Source of the DNA: an uncultured Dehalococcoidia bacterium
GTDB lineage: Bacteria > Chloroflexota > Dehalococcoidia > Lucifugimonadales > JADFKI01
NCBI GenBank assembly: GCA_958295865.1
Contig: CATQHF010000005.1
Location: 496,001 to 560,000 of the forward strand
DNA: 64,000 nt
Direction: 5' to 3'
In this document: positions 35,467 to 43,754 of the stretch, in pieces
Layout of the letters: every line of letters starts with the position of its first letter
How positions within the stretch are numbered: the first letter of the stretch is position 1
Notes under the pieces: generated by a model
What the model was told of the DNA's origin: nothing
Database searches by the model: none
Seen by the model: the letters and a program-made list of their open reading frames with translations, nothing else
Translations under genes and position numbers: made by a program

Positions 35467-35506
35467 ATCGTTCGCCGCTCCTGTCAGCAACATTGCGAAC
35501 CGCGCC

Positions 35507-37123
35507 CTAGAGGAGCAGACTCAGCGGCTTCTCAAGCGCCTGCTTCACATCGATGAGGAACTGAGCGCCCTCCGCGCCGTCCACTACGCGATGGTCGGCT
35601 GATATGGTGGCGTTCATCACCTGCCGAATCACGATTTCGTCGTCCCTGACGACCGCCTTCTTGGCGACGGTGCCGACGGCGAGGATGGCGGACTGCGGCG
35701 GCTGGATGATGGCGACGAATGTGCTCACATCGAACATGCCGAGGTTGCTGATGCCGAAAGTGCCGCCGGTGTACTCGTCGGGACGCAGTGTGCCATTCTG
35801 GGCGCGGTCGGCAATATCCTTGCTTGCCAAGGCGATAGACTTCAGCGTCATGCCCTCGCAGCCCATGATGGCGGGCATCATCAATCCCTCTTCGACTGCC
35901 ATTGCGATGCCGATGTTCACGCTGTCGTTGGGGCGGATGACATCGCCGTCGAGGAAGGCGTTGAACTTGGGATGCTTCTTGAGCGCGTCGGCGCATGCCT
36001 TGATGATAAGGTCGTTGACCGTAACGCGCACGCCCTCGTCCGCAAGCGCCCCGTTTATCTGCTGGCGCAAGTTCATCGCCTCGCTCATATCCACTTCGGA
36101 GGTTACATAGAAGTGGGGTTTCTCCTGCTTGCTGCGTACCGTAACCCGCGCAATCTGCTGCCGCATGCGCGAGAGAGGCATGCCATCATCCGCGGCTTCG
36201 GCTTCCGGTTCAGGCGCAACTTCCGTCTCTATTTCAGCGACGGGTTCTTCATCCACAACCGCCGCTTCCACTTCAGGCGCGGCTTCCTCCGGCTCTACTT
36301 CAGCGACGGGCTGTTCATCCGCAACTGCCGCTTCCGGTTCAGGCGCAGCTTCCGGCTCCACTTCGGCGACAGGCTGTTCTTCCTCGACCGCCGCTTCCGG
36401 TTCAGGCGCGGCTTCCGGCTCTACTTCGGCGACGGGCTGTTCATCTACGACCACCGCTTCCGGTTCGGGCGCGGCTTCCGGCTCAACTTCGGCGACCGGC
36501 TGTTCATCCTCGACCACCGCTTCCGGTTCGGGCGCAGCCTCCACTTCAGCCACAACTTCCTCGACGACCTCTTCCTCGACAACCTCCGGCTCGGTGTATG
36601 CGAGCACATCGTCTTTGGTGATGCGCCCGCCGGGGCCGGTGCCCTGCACTTTGGCGATGTCGATGCCGCGCTCATCGGCGATTCGGCGCGCTACGGGCGA
36701 CGCTCGCAGAGGCAGCGACGGCGGTGGTGGCGGCGCTGCCACCTCAGGCTCCGGTTCAGGCGCGGGCGTCTCCACTACGGGCACCGTGACGCTCGCCGGC
36801 GGCATAGGAATTGCGGCGCTCGGCGGCGCGGCGTCCGGTTCCGGCGCGGCGTCTTCAGGCGCGTCCGGAGTGGCGATAATCTCGTCCTGCGCGCCAACCA
36901 GAGCGATGGGTTCGCCGACCGGCACGGTCGTGCCTGCGGGAACGAGTATTCGGCGCAGAACGCCGGCGGCGTAGGACTCAAACTCCACGACCGCCTTGTC
37001 CGTCTCTATTTCGGCGATGGGTTCGCCGTTCGCCACCGCGTCGCCCTCACCCTTCAGCCAGCGCAAGACGGTGCCTTCCTGCATATCGTAGCCCATCTGC
37101 GGCATAATCAGTTCGGTTGCCAA
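35507..37123 (-). CDS. 2-oxoacid dehydrogenase E2 (dihydrolipoamide acyltransferase)
   Basis: A 538-residue E2 core enzyme. Residues 1-78 are a lipoyl domain with Lys43 (ETDKAVVE). A Pro/Ala linker leads to the peripheral-subunit-binding domain at about 140-177 (SPVARRIADERGID). An unusual acidic repeat linker spans about 196-307. The catalytic acyltransferase domain from 314 ends with DHRVVDG (His511). It forms the complex core and moves the acyl group from lipoate to CoA. With the E1 alpha, E1 beta and E3 genes upstream it makes a complete pyruvate- or branched-chain-type complex. Which oxoacid is used cannot be read from sequence. Confidence 0.94.
   Translation of the reverse strand: MATELIMPQMGYDMQEGTVLRWLKGEGDAVANGEPIAEIETDKAVVEFESYAAGVLRRILVPAGTTVPVGEPIALVGAQDEIIATPDAPEDAAPEPDAAPPSAAIPMPPASVTVPVVETPAPEPEPEVAAPPPPPSLPLRASPVARRIADERGIDIAKVQGTGPGGRITKDDVLAYTEPEVVEEEVVEEVVAEVEAAPEPEAVVEDEQPVAEVEPEAAPEPEAVVVDEQPVAEVEPEAAPEPEAAVEEEQPVAEVEPEAAPEPEAAVADEQPVAEVEPEEAAPEVEAAVVDEEPVAEIETEVAPEPEAEAADDGMPLSRMRQQIARVTVRSKQEKPHFYVTSEVDMSEAMNLRQQINGALADEGVRVTVNDLIIKACADALKKHPKFNAFLDGDVIRPNDSVNIGIAMAVEEGLMMPAIMGCEGMTLKSIALASKDIADRAQNGTLRPDEYTGGTFGISNLGMFDVSTFVAIIQPPQSAILAVGTVAKKAVVRDDEIVIRQVMNATISADHRVVDGAEGAQFLIDVKQALEKPLSLLL
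36203..36538 (-). repeat. Tandem acidic 21-residue repeats within E2
   Basis: About five tandem copies of a 63-66 base unit encoding variations of APEPEAVVxDEQPVAEVEPEA between the subunit-binding and catalytic domains. The units differ mainly at a few positions. The repeat keeps frame, so copy number could change by slippage without destroying the protein. Confidence 0.9.
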
Positions 37124-37322
37124 TCGAAACCCCCCTATTACAAGTAACTCTCACAATTAAAGCGTGAGCGGCGCAGCATCCGCAAGGTGTATCAGAGCCA
37201 TGCTTGGAGACATGCTAGACAAATGCCAAGAAAGACAGCCGTGACGCAATCCCGGATTGCGCTGCATATCGGACTATACGGAAACGCGCAACTCGCTCGC
37301 GGACTACACGCCCCACAAGCGC

Positions 37323-38297
37323 CTAGATGCCGTAAGTGTCCTCAATAGCCTTGACAACTCTCTGCGCGCTCGGAATCGTCGCCGCCTCAAGCGCGCCGTT
37401 GTATGGCGCAGGCACATCTATGCCGCCCACCCGCGCGACGGGTCCGTCCAGGTCATCGAACGCCTCTTCCTGTATCGTGCTGGCAATCTCGCCGCCAAAG
37501 CCGCCCGTCCTCCAGGTCTCTTCGACGACCACGACGCGGTTGGTCTTGCGAACCGAGCGCAGCGCCGTCTGCTTGTCCCATGGTCGCAGCGTGCGAAGGT
37601 CGACGACCTCCGCATGCCTGCCCTTCGCTTCCAGCATGGCGGCGGCTTCCAGGGCGATATGCGTCATGCGCGAATACGCAACTATGGTTACATCATCGCC
37701 CTCGCGCTTGATGTCCGCTTCGCCAAACGGAATCTCATACCAGTCATCAGGCACATCGCCGCGCAGTCCGTAAAGCAGCGAGTGTTCGGCGAACAGGATA
37801 GGGTTGTTATCCTTCATCGCGGTGCGAAACAGCCCAAGCGCGTCGTATGGAGTCGCGGGCACCGCTACCTTCAAGCCCGGCACAGAGGCGTACCAGTTCT
37901 CGAAGCTCTGCGAGTGGGTCGCGGCGAGCTGTCCGCCTCCGCCGGTTACCGTGCGAATGACGAGCGGAACGCTGAACTGACCGTCGGACATGTAGCTCAG
38001 CTTGGCGGCGTGATTCACAATCTGGTCGATTGCGACGAGGCTGAAGTTGATGGTCATCAGCTCGACGATGGGCTTCAACCCCGCCAGCGCGGAGCCGACG
38101 CCCGCGCCCACAATCACCGACTCCGATATGGGCGTGTCCATGATGCGCTCTGCCCCATATTCATCCAGGAAGCCGCGCGTTACGGCGTATGCGCCGCCAT
38201 AAGCGCCGATGTCCTCGCCCATGATAAATACGCGCTCATCCTCCAGCGCCTCACGAAGCGCCTTGGCAACGGCTTCTCTGAGAATCATCTCAGCCAT
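37323..38297 (-). CDS. 2-oxoacid dehydrogenase E1 beta subunit
   Basis: A 324-residue transketolase-fold beta subunit pairing with the E1 alpha encoded just upstream. VFIMGEDIGAYGGAYAVTRG, RIMDTPISE and VPLVIRTVTGGGGQLAATHSQ are typical of PdhB/BkdB/AcoB. I start at MAEMILREAV because GGAG lies 6 bases before that ATG. The E1 alpha stop is 14 bases upstream. About 200 bases separate it from the E2 gene. Confidence 0.95.
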   Translation of the reverse strand: MAEMILREAVAKALREALEDERVFIMGEDIGAYGGAYAVTRGFLDEYGAERIMDTPISESVIVGAGVGSALAGLKPIVELMTINFSLVAIDQIVNHAAKLSYMSDGQFSVPLVIRTVTGGGGQLAATHSQSFENWYASVPGLKVAVPATPYDALGLFRTAMKDNNPILFAEHSLLYGLRGDVPDDWYEIPFGEADIKREGDDVTIVAYSRMTHIALEAAAMLEAKGRHAEVVDLRTLRPWDKQTALRSVRKTNRVVVVEETWRTGGFGGEIASTIQEEAFDDLDGPVARVGGIDVPAPYNGALEAATIPSAQRVVKAIEDTYGI

Positions 38298-38311
38298 TTC
38301 TTGCTCCAAAC

Positions 38312-39280
38312 CTATGCGTAAACGTTGGTGTGAACCGCATCCATCCCGGGCGCGGGGCTGTCCTCTGCGAACTGCACGGCATCGCTAATTTGCGCCTCCA
38401 CGGCAGAATCAATCTCGGTGAACTCCTCTTCACTGGCGACATTGAACTGAACCATGAACTTCTTGAGGCTGTCTATGGGGTCCTTGATGCCAAGCTCTTG
38501 GGCTTCGTTGCGCTCGCGGTACATCGTGGGGTCCGCCATTGAATGGCCGCGATAGCGGTAGCACATCGCCTCCACGAAGCGCGGCCCCTTGCCCTTGCGA
38601 ATGGACTTGACGGCTTCCGAAACGCACTCGTTGACGCCGAGCACATCCATGCCGTCAATCTGAACTCCGGGAATGTCGTATGCGTTCGCCGCCTCATAGA
38701 TATGCCTGCCGCCGGCGCGACTGCGGTCGACATGCGTGCCCATGCCGTAGAGGTTGTTCTCGAGCAGGAACAGAATAGGGAGCTTCCACACGGACGCCAG
38801 ATTCAGCGTTTCATGGAACTCCCCCTGATTGACCGCTCCGTCCCCGAAGAAGCATACGGTAACGCGGTCTTCCTTCTTGTACTTGCTGGCAAGCGCCAGC
38901 CCCGCCGCGATAGGCATCTGCCCGCCGACGATGGCATGGCCGCCCATGAAGTTCCGCGCGGAGTCGAACAGGTGCATAGAGCCGCCCTTGCCGCCGCTGC
39001 TGCCGGTGGACTTGCCGCAAAGCTCCGCCATCGCAACCTTGGGGTCCATACCCTTTGCGAGCGCGTGTCCATGGTCGCGGTAGTGCCCGATAACATAGTC
39101 GTCCGGCTGAAGCGCCGATATAGCGCCCACAGCGATAGCCTCCTCGCCGATGTAGAGGTGCAGGAAACCGCGAACCTTGCCCTGCATATAGAGCCGTCCG
39201 CATGCTTCCTCGAATCGTCTGATGAGCAGCATCCTCTTGTAGAACTCAGTCATCTGCCGCTTGTCTAGTGTCGATTCCAC
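38312..39280 (-). CDS. 2-oxoacid dehydrogenase E1 alpha subunit
   Basis: A 322-residue thiamine-diphosphate-dependent E1 alpha. The ThDP motif runs from GDGAVNQGEFHETLNLA (Gly146) to ENN (175-176), and the YRGHSMADPTMYR phosphorylation-loop-like segment is present. It decarboxylates the 2-oxoacid and transfers the acyl group to lipoyl-E2. The start is GTG with AGAGGTGG upstream. It lies between E3 and E1 beta in the order E3, E1 alpha, E1 beta, E2. Confidence 0.95.
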   Translation of the reverse strand: MESTLDKRQMTEFYKRMLLIRRFEEACGRLYMQGKVRGFLHLYIGEEAIAVGAISALQPDDYVIGHYRDHGHALAKGMDPKVAMAELCGKSTGSSGGKGGSMHLFDSARNFMGGHAIVGGQMPIAAGLALASKYKKEDRVTVCFFGDGAVNQGEFHETLNLASVWKLPILFLLENNLYGMGTHVDRSRAGGRHIYEAANAYDIPGVQIDGMDVLGVNECVSEAVKSIRKGKGPRFVEAMCYRYRGHSMADPTMYRERNEAQELGIKDPIDSLKKFMVQFNVASEEEFTEIDSAVEAQISDAVQFAEDSPAPGMDAVHTNVYA

Positions 39281-39326
39281 TTTCGCAATCCACCTCTTAC
39301 TTGCTTGCCCGCGTCCTCAGGTCAGC

Positions 39327-40712
39327 CTAGATATGAATAGCCTCGCCGTCAACCGCCAGCGCCGCCTCTTTGATGGTCTCCGAGATAGTCGGGTGCGGAT
39401 GCACCAGCCAGCCCAGTTCCGTGGTCGTGCCCTCGAGCAGCCGAGACAGCCCAACCTCGCCAAGCAGTTCGGTCGCTTCAGGCCCTATCATGTGCGCGCC
39501 CAGCAGTTCACCGACCTCCGTATCCACGACGAGCTTGACCATGCCATTCGCTTCACCCATCGCCAGCGCCTTGCCGCTCGCCGCCATGGGAAATCTGCCC
39601 ACTTTGAACGAATATCCCGCGTCAGCCGCCTGTTGCTCGGTCAACCCGAAACTGGCAATCTGAGGGCGGCAGTATGTCGCGCGCGGCATCAGAGTATAGT
39701 CCAACGGCATTGGGTTCAATCCGGCGATAGCCTCCGCTGCGGCAACACCCTGCGCCGACGCCACATGCGCGAGCGGCAGCAGGCCGGTAACATCGCCGAT
39801 AGCATATACCCCGGGCACATTCGTCCGCATTTCGCTGTCCACCGGAATAAAGCCGCGCTCAGTCCGCACGCCGGCGGCTTCCAGTCCGACGCCTTCCACA
39901 TTGCCCTGCACGCCTATGGCAACCAGCACCTTATCGCACTCAATAACGCTCTCGCCGCCATCGCCATCCACAACGCTCACCGACGCAATGCCGTTGCTGA
40001 CGACTACGCTGCCCACCATCGCGCCCGTCTTGTAACCGATGCCGCGCCTACTGAAGACGCGCTCCAGCTGCTGGCTAATCTCCTCATCTTCCAGGGGAAC
40101 CAAGCGGGGCAGCATCTCGACTATCGTAACCTCTGAACCATAGGAATGGTAGATGTCGGCGAACTCGACGCCAATCGCGCCGCCGCCCACAATCACCACG
40201 CGATCAGGAACTTCACGCAGCACGATTGCCTCGCGCGAAGTAAGCACCGTCTCGCCATCGACGGGGATGTTCGTGATGTGCCTTGCGCGCGCTCCCGTAG
40301 CGACAATGATGTTATCGGCGGTGATGGCGCGTCCGGCGGCGTCTATCGCAACCGTGTTCACGCTCCGCAGCGCGCCGCGCCCGCTGATATGCTCCACGCC
40401 GTTCTTCCTCAGCAGCAAGCGGACGCCGCCGGTGAGCCGCCTCACCACTTGACGGCTGCGGTCGATCGCCTTGCCGTAGTCGAAGCTCACATCGCCGACG
40501 CTTATGCCGAATTCATGGGCATGCCTTACAAGGTCGAGCACCTCCGCGTTGCGCAGCAGCGCCTTGCTTGGAATGCAGCCCCAGTTGAGGCACACACCGC
40601 CAACATTGTCGTCCTCGATAACCGCCGTCCTCATGCCAAGTTGCGCCGCGCGAATCGCCGCGACATACCCGCCCGGCCCAGCGCCAATCACAACGACATC
40701 AAAGTCTGCCAA
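39327..40712 (-). CDS. lpdA: Dihydrolipoyl dehydrogenase (E3)
   Basis: A 461-residue flavoprotein disulfide reductase. FAD motif GAGPGG is at residues 10-15, redox cysteines Cys41 and Cys46 are in GGVCLNWGCIPSK, an NAD Rossmann motif is GGGAIGVEFADI and the C-terminal HPHPTISE carries the catalytic His. It reoxidises dihydrolipoamide on E2 with NAD. The start is TTG with GAGGTG 5 bases upstream. It is the first gene of the complex operon. Confidence 0.96.
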   Translation of the reverse strand: MADFDVVVIGAGPGGYVAAIRAAQLGMRTAVIEDDNVGGVCLNWGCIPSKALLRNAEVLDLVRHAHEFGISVGDVSFDYGKAIDRSRQVVRRLTGGVRLLLRKNGVEHISGRGALRSVNTVAIDAAGRAITADNIIVATGARARHITNIPVDGETVLTSREAIVLREVPDRVVIVGGGAIGVEFADIYHSYGSEVTIVEMLPRLVPLEDEEISQQLERVFSRRGIGYKTGAMVGSVVVSNGIASVSVVDGDGGESVIECDKVLVAIGVQGNVEGVGLEAAGVRTERGFIPVDSEMRTNVPGVYAIGDVTGLLPLAHVASAQGVAAAEAIAGLNPMPLDYTLMPRATYCRPQIASFGLTEQQAADAGYSFKVGRFPMAASGKALAMGEANGMVKLVVDTEVGELLGAHMIGPEATELLGEVGLSRLLEGTTTELGWLVHPHPTISETIKEAALAVDGEAIHI

Positions 40713-40890
40713 TCACGCACCTCAATACGGAGCCGCCGCTCAAGCAATGCGTCTGCTCGAATGTGCGGCGTCCCAAACTTCATCAAGTCCCTATTCTACA
40801 CTATCGGCAAGGTTTCAATAAAGCGGATGGCAAACCTTATAAAAGGGTTTTTTCATGTTCGCTCCGCGCCTATTCAAGAGACAACATCGC

Positions 40891-42048
40891 TCACACCAGC
40901 GCGTTATGCCCCGTAATGTCCCGCCCCAGCACTAGCGTATGAACATCGTAGGTGCCTTCATAAGTGTCCACCGTCTCCAAGTTGAGCATGTGGCGTATCG
41001 TGGGATGCTCCAGCGTGATGCCGCTGCCGCCGAGAATCTCGCGGGCGCTGCGCGCGGCGTTCAGCGAGACGCGCACATTCTGCCGCTTCGCCATGGACAC
41101 CTGCGTATGGTGCATCGTGCCAGCGTCCTTGAGTACGCCAAGCCGCCACGCAAGCAGCAAGCCGTTGGTGTGGTCGGTTGCCATATCCACAAGCTTCGTC
41201 TGAACGAGCTGACGGGCTGCGATAGGCTGGCCGAATGTGCTGCGGCTCTGAGAAAACGATAGAGCGTCCTCATACACAGCCTCCAGCGCGCCCAGCGCGC
41301 CCCACGCTATGCCGTAGCGCGCCTGCGTCAGGCAGGACAGCGGCGCGGACAGTCCGCGCGTTTCGGGAAGCATCTGCGACGCGGGAATACGCACATCATC
41401 CATCACAAGCTCGCTCGTTACCGACGCGCGCATGCTCATCTTGTGCTTGATGGCGTTCGCCTGAAAGCCGGGCGTGTCAGTCGGCACGATGAAGCCGCGC
41501 ACCACGCCATCGTCGTCCTTCGCCCAGATGATGGCGATGTCGGCGATATTGCCGTTGGTTATCCACATCTTCACGCCGTTCAGGATGTAAGATTCACCGT
41601 CCCTGCGAGCGCGCGTCTTCATCGCGCCCGGGTCTGAGCCGCCGTCGTGCTCGGTCAGCCCGAAGCAGCCGACCATCTTGCCGGCGGCGAGCTGCGGCAA
41701 GTAGGCGCGCTTCTGCTCATCCGAGCCGTAGCGGTATATGGGATACATCACCAGCGCGCCCTGCACACTCGCAAAGCTGCGAAAGCCGGAGTCGATGCGC
41801 TCCAGCTCATACATAATCAGCCCATAGGCGACATTGCTCGCGCCGCCCGCGCCGTACTCAGTAGGCAGGTTCGCCCCAAGAAAGCCCATCTCGCCGAATT
41901 TTGGCACAAGCTGGCGCGGGAACTCGCCGCCCTCCCACCAGTCGAGGATGCCGGGGGCAGCCTCAGCATCCATGAAGTCGCGCGCCATCGCCTGCGTCTG
42001 CCTGTCCTCCGGCGAAAGCGCATCCATTATCTGATAGTAGTCGAGCAT
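40891..42048 (-). CDS. gcdH: Glutaryl-CoA dehydrogenase-like acyl-CoA dehydrogenase
   Basis: A 385-residue acyl-CoA dehydrogenase whose C terminus (VDTYEGTYDVHTLVLGRDITG) matches the glutaryl-CoA dehydrogenase catalytic-glutamate region. GLTEHDGGSDPGAMKTRA and LNGVKMWITNGNIADI also fit. That enzyme converts glutaryl-CoA to crotonyl-CoA in lysine, tryptophan or aromatic breakdown. I start at the ATG with AGAGGA 8 bases upstream. The gene stands alone between the E3 operon and the divergent DUF1330 cassettes. Confidence 0.88.
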   Translation of the reverse strand: MLDYYQIMDALSPEDRQTQAMARDFMDAEAAPGILDWWEGGEFPRQLVPKFGEMGFLGANLPTEYGAGGASNVAYGLIMYELERIDSGFRSFASVQGALVMYPIYRYGSDEQKRAYLPQLAAGKMVGCFGLTEHDGGSDPGAMKTRARRDGESYILNGVKMWITNGNIADIAIIWAKDDDGVVRGFIVPTDTPGFQANAIKHKMSMRASVTSELVMDDVRIPASQMLPETRGLSAPLSCLTQARYGIAWGALGALEAVYEDALSFSQSRSTFGQPIAARQLVQTKLVDMATDHTNGLLLAWRLGVLKDAGTMHHTQVSMAKRQNVRVSLNAARSAREILGGSGITLEHPTIRHMLNLETVDTYEGTYDVHTLVLGRDITGHNALV

Positions 42049-42173
42049 GATCACAGTCCTCTTGTATATTTTGTGCGGTTGTGCTGATAGAATATCTGCC
42101 AGCAGCGTTAGTGTTTAGCAGGCGAAAATGGTATCATACGGCGGCAGGAAAGCGTGAGTATAAGGAGGTCAAA

Positions 42174-42461
42174 ATGGCAGGATATGTAATAATGTATGTG
42201 CAAATAACGAACCAGGAGCTGCTCGATGAGTTCCTCGGGCCGGTGCGGGGGGTTATCGAGTCTTACGGCGGCAAGTTCCTCGTGCGCGGCGGTGCCTTTG
42301 ATGTCATCGAGGGCTACATAAAGCCGGACCGCATCGTCGTCGTAGAGTTCGAGAGCGTCGAGCAGGCACATACCTGGTCCAACTCAGAAGAGTTCCTCGC
42401 CCTCAGGCAGATGCGGCTAGACTCCACCAACATGAGCAAGATTATCGTGCAAGGCGTGTAG
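42174..42461 (+). CDS. DUF1330 protein, cassette 1
   Basis: A 95-residue DUF1330 ferredoxin-like-fold protein (MAGYVIMYVQITNQELLDEF; VRGGAFDVIEGYIKPDRIVV; W-S-EE motif). DUF1330 proteins form small dimers of unknown function. It is the most diverged of three tandem copies. AAGGAGGT lies just before the ATG and a hairpin terminator follows at 42532. Each cassette carries its own expression signals. Confidence 0.9.
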   Translation: MAGYVIMYVQITNQELLDEFLGPVRGVIESYGGKFLVRGGAFDVIEGYIKPDRIVVVEFESVEQAHTWSNSEEFLALRQMRLDSTNMSKIIVQGV

Positions 42462-42531
42462 CCCCTGACAATCCAAGCGCAGTTACACATACTTGTCAGC
42501 AATCACCCCCGCTAACTCCATGGTAGGGTGC

Positions 42532-42560
42532 GAAGTCGCCTTCGGGCGGCTTCAGATTTT
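42532..42560 (+). terminator. Rho-independent terminator, cassette 1
   Basis: Stem GAAGTCGCC / GGCGGCTTC (one G-U pair) with a TTCG tetraloop, then AGATTTT. The same hairpin follows cassettes 2 and 3. Confidence 0.8.
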
Positions 42561-42593
42561 ATGGCAGCGGGCCTATCACGCCGCCTCCGGTTC
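42559..42593 (-). pseudogene. Relic of the redoxin gene 3' end (first)
   Basis: TTATGGCAGCGGGCCTATCA and the following bases match the 3' end of the redoxin gene (43753 onward), which encodes LEAALVGALP and stop, with in-frame decay. It is stranded between DUF1330 cassettes 1 and 2, showing that the duplicated block included the neighbour's tail. Confidence 0.75.
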
Positions 42594-42603
42594 AAAGCAT
42601 GTG

Positions 42604-42632
42604 TTGACAAAATATCTGCCGTCAGTGTTAAT
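42604..42632 (+). promoter_or_regulatory. Promoter, DUF1330 cassette 2
   Basis: TTGACA at 42604-42609 and GTTAAT at 42627-42632 with a 17-base spacer. The same block, with one extra A, is repeated before cassette 3 (TTGACA at 43261). Cassette 1 has only a degenerate form. Confidence 0.55.
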
Positions 42633-42693
42633 GTCTAACGGGCGAAAATGCTATCACACAGCGACATGAAAGCGTGAGCATAAGGAGGACGAA

Positions 42694-42981
42694 ATGGCGG
42701 GATATGTAATAGCGGATGTGGAAGTAACGGACGCGGAACTGTTCGATAAGTACCGCGAACTGGTGCCGGCGACCGTCGAGGCTTACGGCGGCAAGTACAT
42801 CGTGCGCGGCGGCGACTCCGAGGTCGTCGAAGGCGACATAACGCCGAACCGCACCGTCATAATACAGTTCGACAGCGTAGAGCAGGCAAAGGCATGGCAC
42901 AGCTCAGAGGAATACGCCATCCCCAAGCAGATGCGAATAGACTCCACCAACAGCAACGTGTTTATCGTAGAGGGCGTGTAA
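42694..42981 (+). CDS. DUF1330 protein, cassette 2
   Basis: A 95-residue DUF1330 protein that differs from cassette 3 at only five positions (residues 7, 20, 27, 42 and 55), so the duplication is recent or homogenised. AAGGAGG lies before the ATG. A MITE is inserted 17 bases past its stop, between gene and terminator. Function is unknown. Confidence 0.9.
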   Translation: MAGYVIADVEVTDAELFDKYRELVPATVEAYGGKYIVRGGDSEVVEGDITPNRTVIIQFDSVEQAKAWHSSEEYAIPKQMRIDSTNSNVFIVEGV

Positions 42982-42998
42982 AAGCCGGTAGAACCCTC

Positions 42999-43099
42999 GA
43001 GAAAATTGCATCAGTCCCTTCCCCCTTGATGGGGGAAGATTAGGATGGGGGTGAAAATGCTTGCCCATCGACGGCTAAACTGTACTAATGCAATTTTCT
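42999..43099. mobile_element. 101-bp MITE inserted in DUF1330 cassette 2
   Basis: Terminal inverted repeats GAAAATTGCATCAGT (43001-43015) and ACTAATGCAATTTTC (43084-43098). Flanks GAACCCTC (42991-42998) and AAACCCTC (43100-43107) agree at 7 of 8 bases, consistent with an 8-bp target duplication. The related cassette 3 has no insert at this place. Length and sequence match the element at 13225-13325. Confidence 0.8.
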
Positions 43100-43188
43100 A
43101 AACCCTCCGAAGAATACTTGACACCTGCCAAGTTGCCCTCTACATTCAAAGGCATAATCTCCCCTAGACTGCTTCGGCGGCAGGGTGC

Positions 43189-43217
43189 GAAGCCGCCTTC
43201 GGGCGGCTTCAACTTTT
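43189..43217 (+). terminator. Rho-independent terminator, cassette 2
   Basis: Perfect 9-bp stem GAAGCCGCC / GGCGGCTTC with TTCG loop, then AACTTTT. It lies beyond the inserted MITE. Confidence 0.8.
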
Positions 43218-43250
43218 ATGGCAGCGCGCCTATCACGCCGCCTCCGGTTC
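43216..43250 (-). pseudogene. Relic of the redoxin gene 3' end (second)
   Basis: The same remnant as at 42559-42593 (TTATGGCAGCG...CCTCCGGTTC), here between cassettes 2 and 3, again matching the 3' end of the redoxin gene at 43753. Confidence 0.75.
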
Positions 43251-43260
43251 AAAGCATGTG

Positions 43261-43290
43261 TTGACAAAAATATCTGCCGTCAGTGTTAAT
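43261..43290 (+). promoter_or_regulatory. Promoter, DUF1330 cassette 3
   Basis: TTGACA at 43261-43266 followed after 18 bases by GTTAAT. It is identical to the cassette 2 promoter apart from one inserted A in the spacer, which could alter strength. Confidence 0.5.
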
Positions 43291-43350
43291 GTCTAACGGG
43301 CGAAAATGCTATCACACAGCAAAATGAAAGCGTGAGCAAAGGAGGACGAA

Positions 43351-43638
43351 ATGGCGGGATATGTAATAATAGATGTGGAAGTAACGGACGCGGAACTGTT
43401 CGATAAGTTCCGCGAACTGGTGCCGGCGTCCGTCGAGGCTTACGGCGGCAAATACATCGTGCGCGGCGGCGACTTCGAGGTCGTCGAAGGCGACATAACG
43501 CCGAACCGCACCATCATAATACAGTTCGACAGCGTAGAGCAGGCAAAGGCATGGCACAGCTCAGAGGAATACGCCATCCCCAAGCAGATGCGAATAGACT
43601 CCACCAACAGCAACGTGTTTATCGTAGAGGGCGTGTAA
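43351..43638 (+). CDS. DUF1330 protein, cassette 3
   Basis: A 95-residue DUF1330 protein, 90 of 95 residues identical to cassette 2. AAGGAGG precedes the ATG. Its terminator overlaps the stop codon of the convergent redoxin gene. Because the redoxin tail is intact only here and decayed beside cassettes 1 and 2, this is probably the ancestral position from which the other copies were made. Confidence 0.9.
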   Translation: MAGYVIIDVEVTDAELFDKFRELVPASVEAYGGKYIVRGGDFEVVEGDITPNRTIIIQFDSVEQAKAWHSSEEYAIPKQMRIDSTNSNVFIVEGV

Positions 43639-43725
43639 AAGCCCTTGCAAAACACTTGGCATCTGTCAAATTGCCCTCTACGCTGAACACATAATCTCCC
43701 CTAGACTGCTTCGGCGGTAGGGTGC

Positions 43726-43754
43726 GAAGCCGCCTTCGGGCGGCTTCAGCTTTT
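43726..43754 (+). terminator. Rho-independent terminator, cassette 3
   Basis: Stem GAAGCCGCC / GGCGGCTTC with TTCG loop, then AGCTTTT. It overlaps the last bases of the convergent redoxin gene. Confidence 0.8.

Noticed and set aside
36203-36538. Regular 63-66 base repeats considered as a CRISPR array
   Set aside because: There are no unique spacers, the period keeps reading frame and the units encode a peptide linker in E2.
35972-37147. Long plus-strand open frame opposite the E2 gene, rich in Arg/Phe/Gly repeats
   Set aside because: The repeats are the complement of the acidic E2 linker. E2 has complete domains on the other strand.
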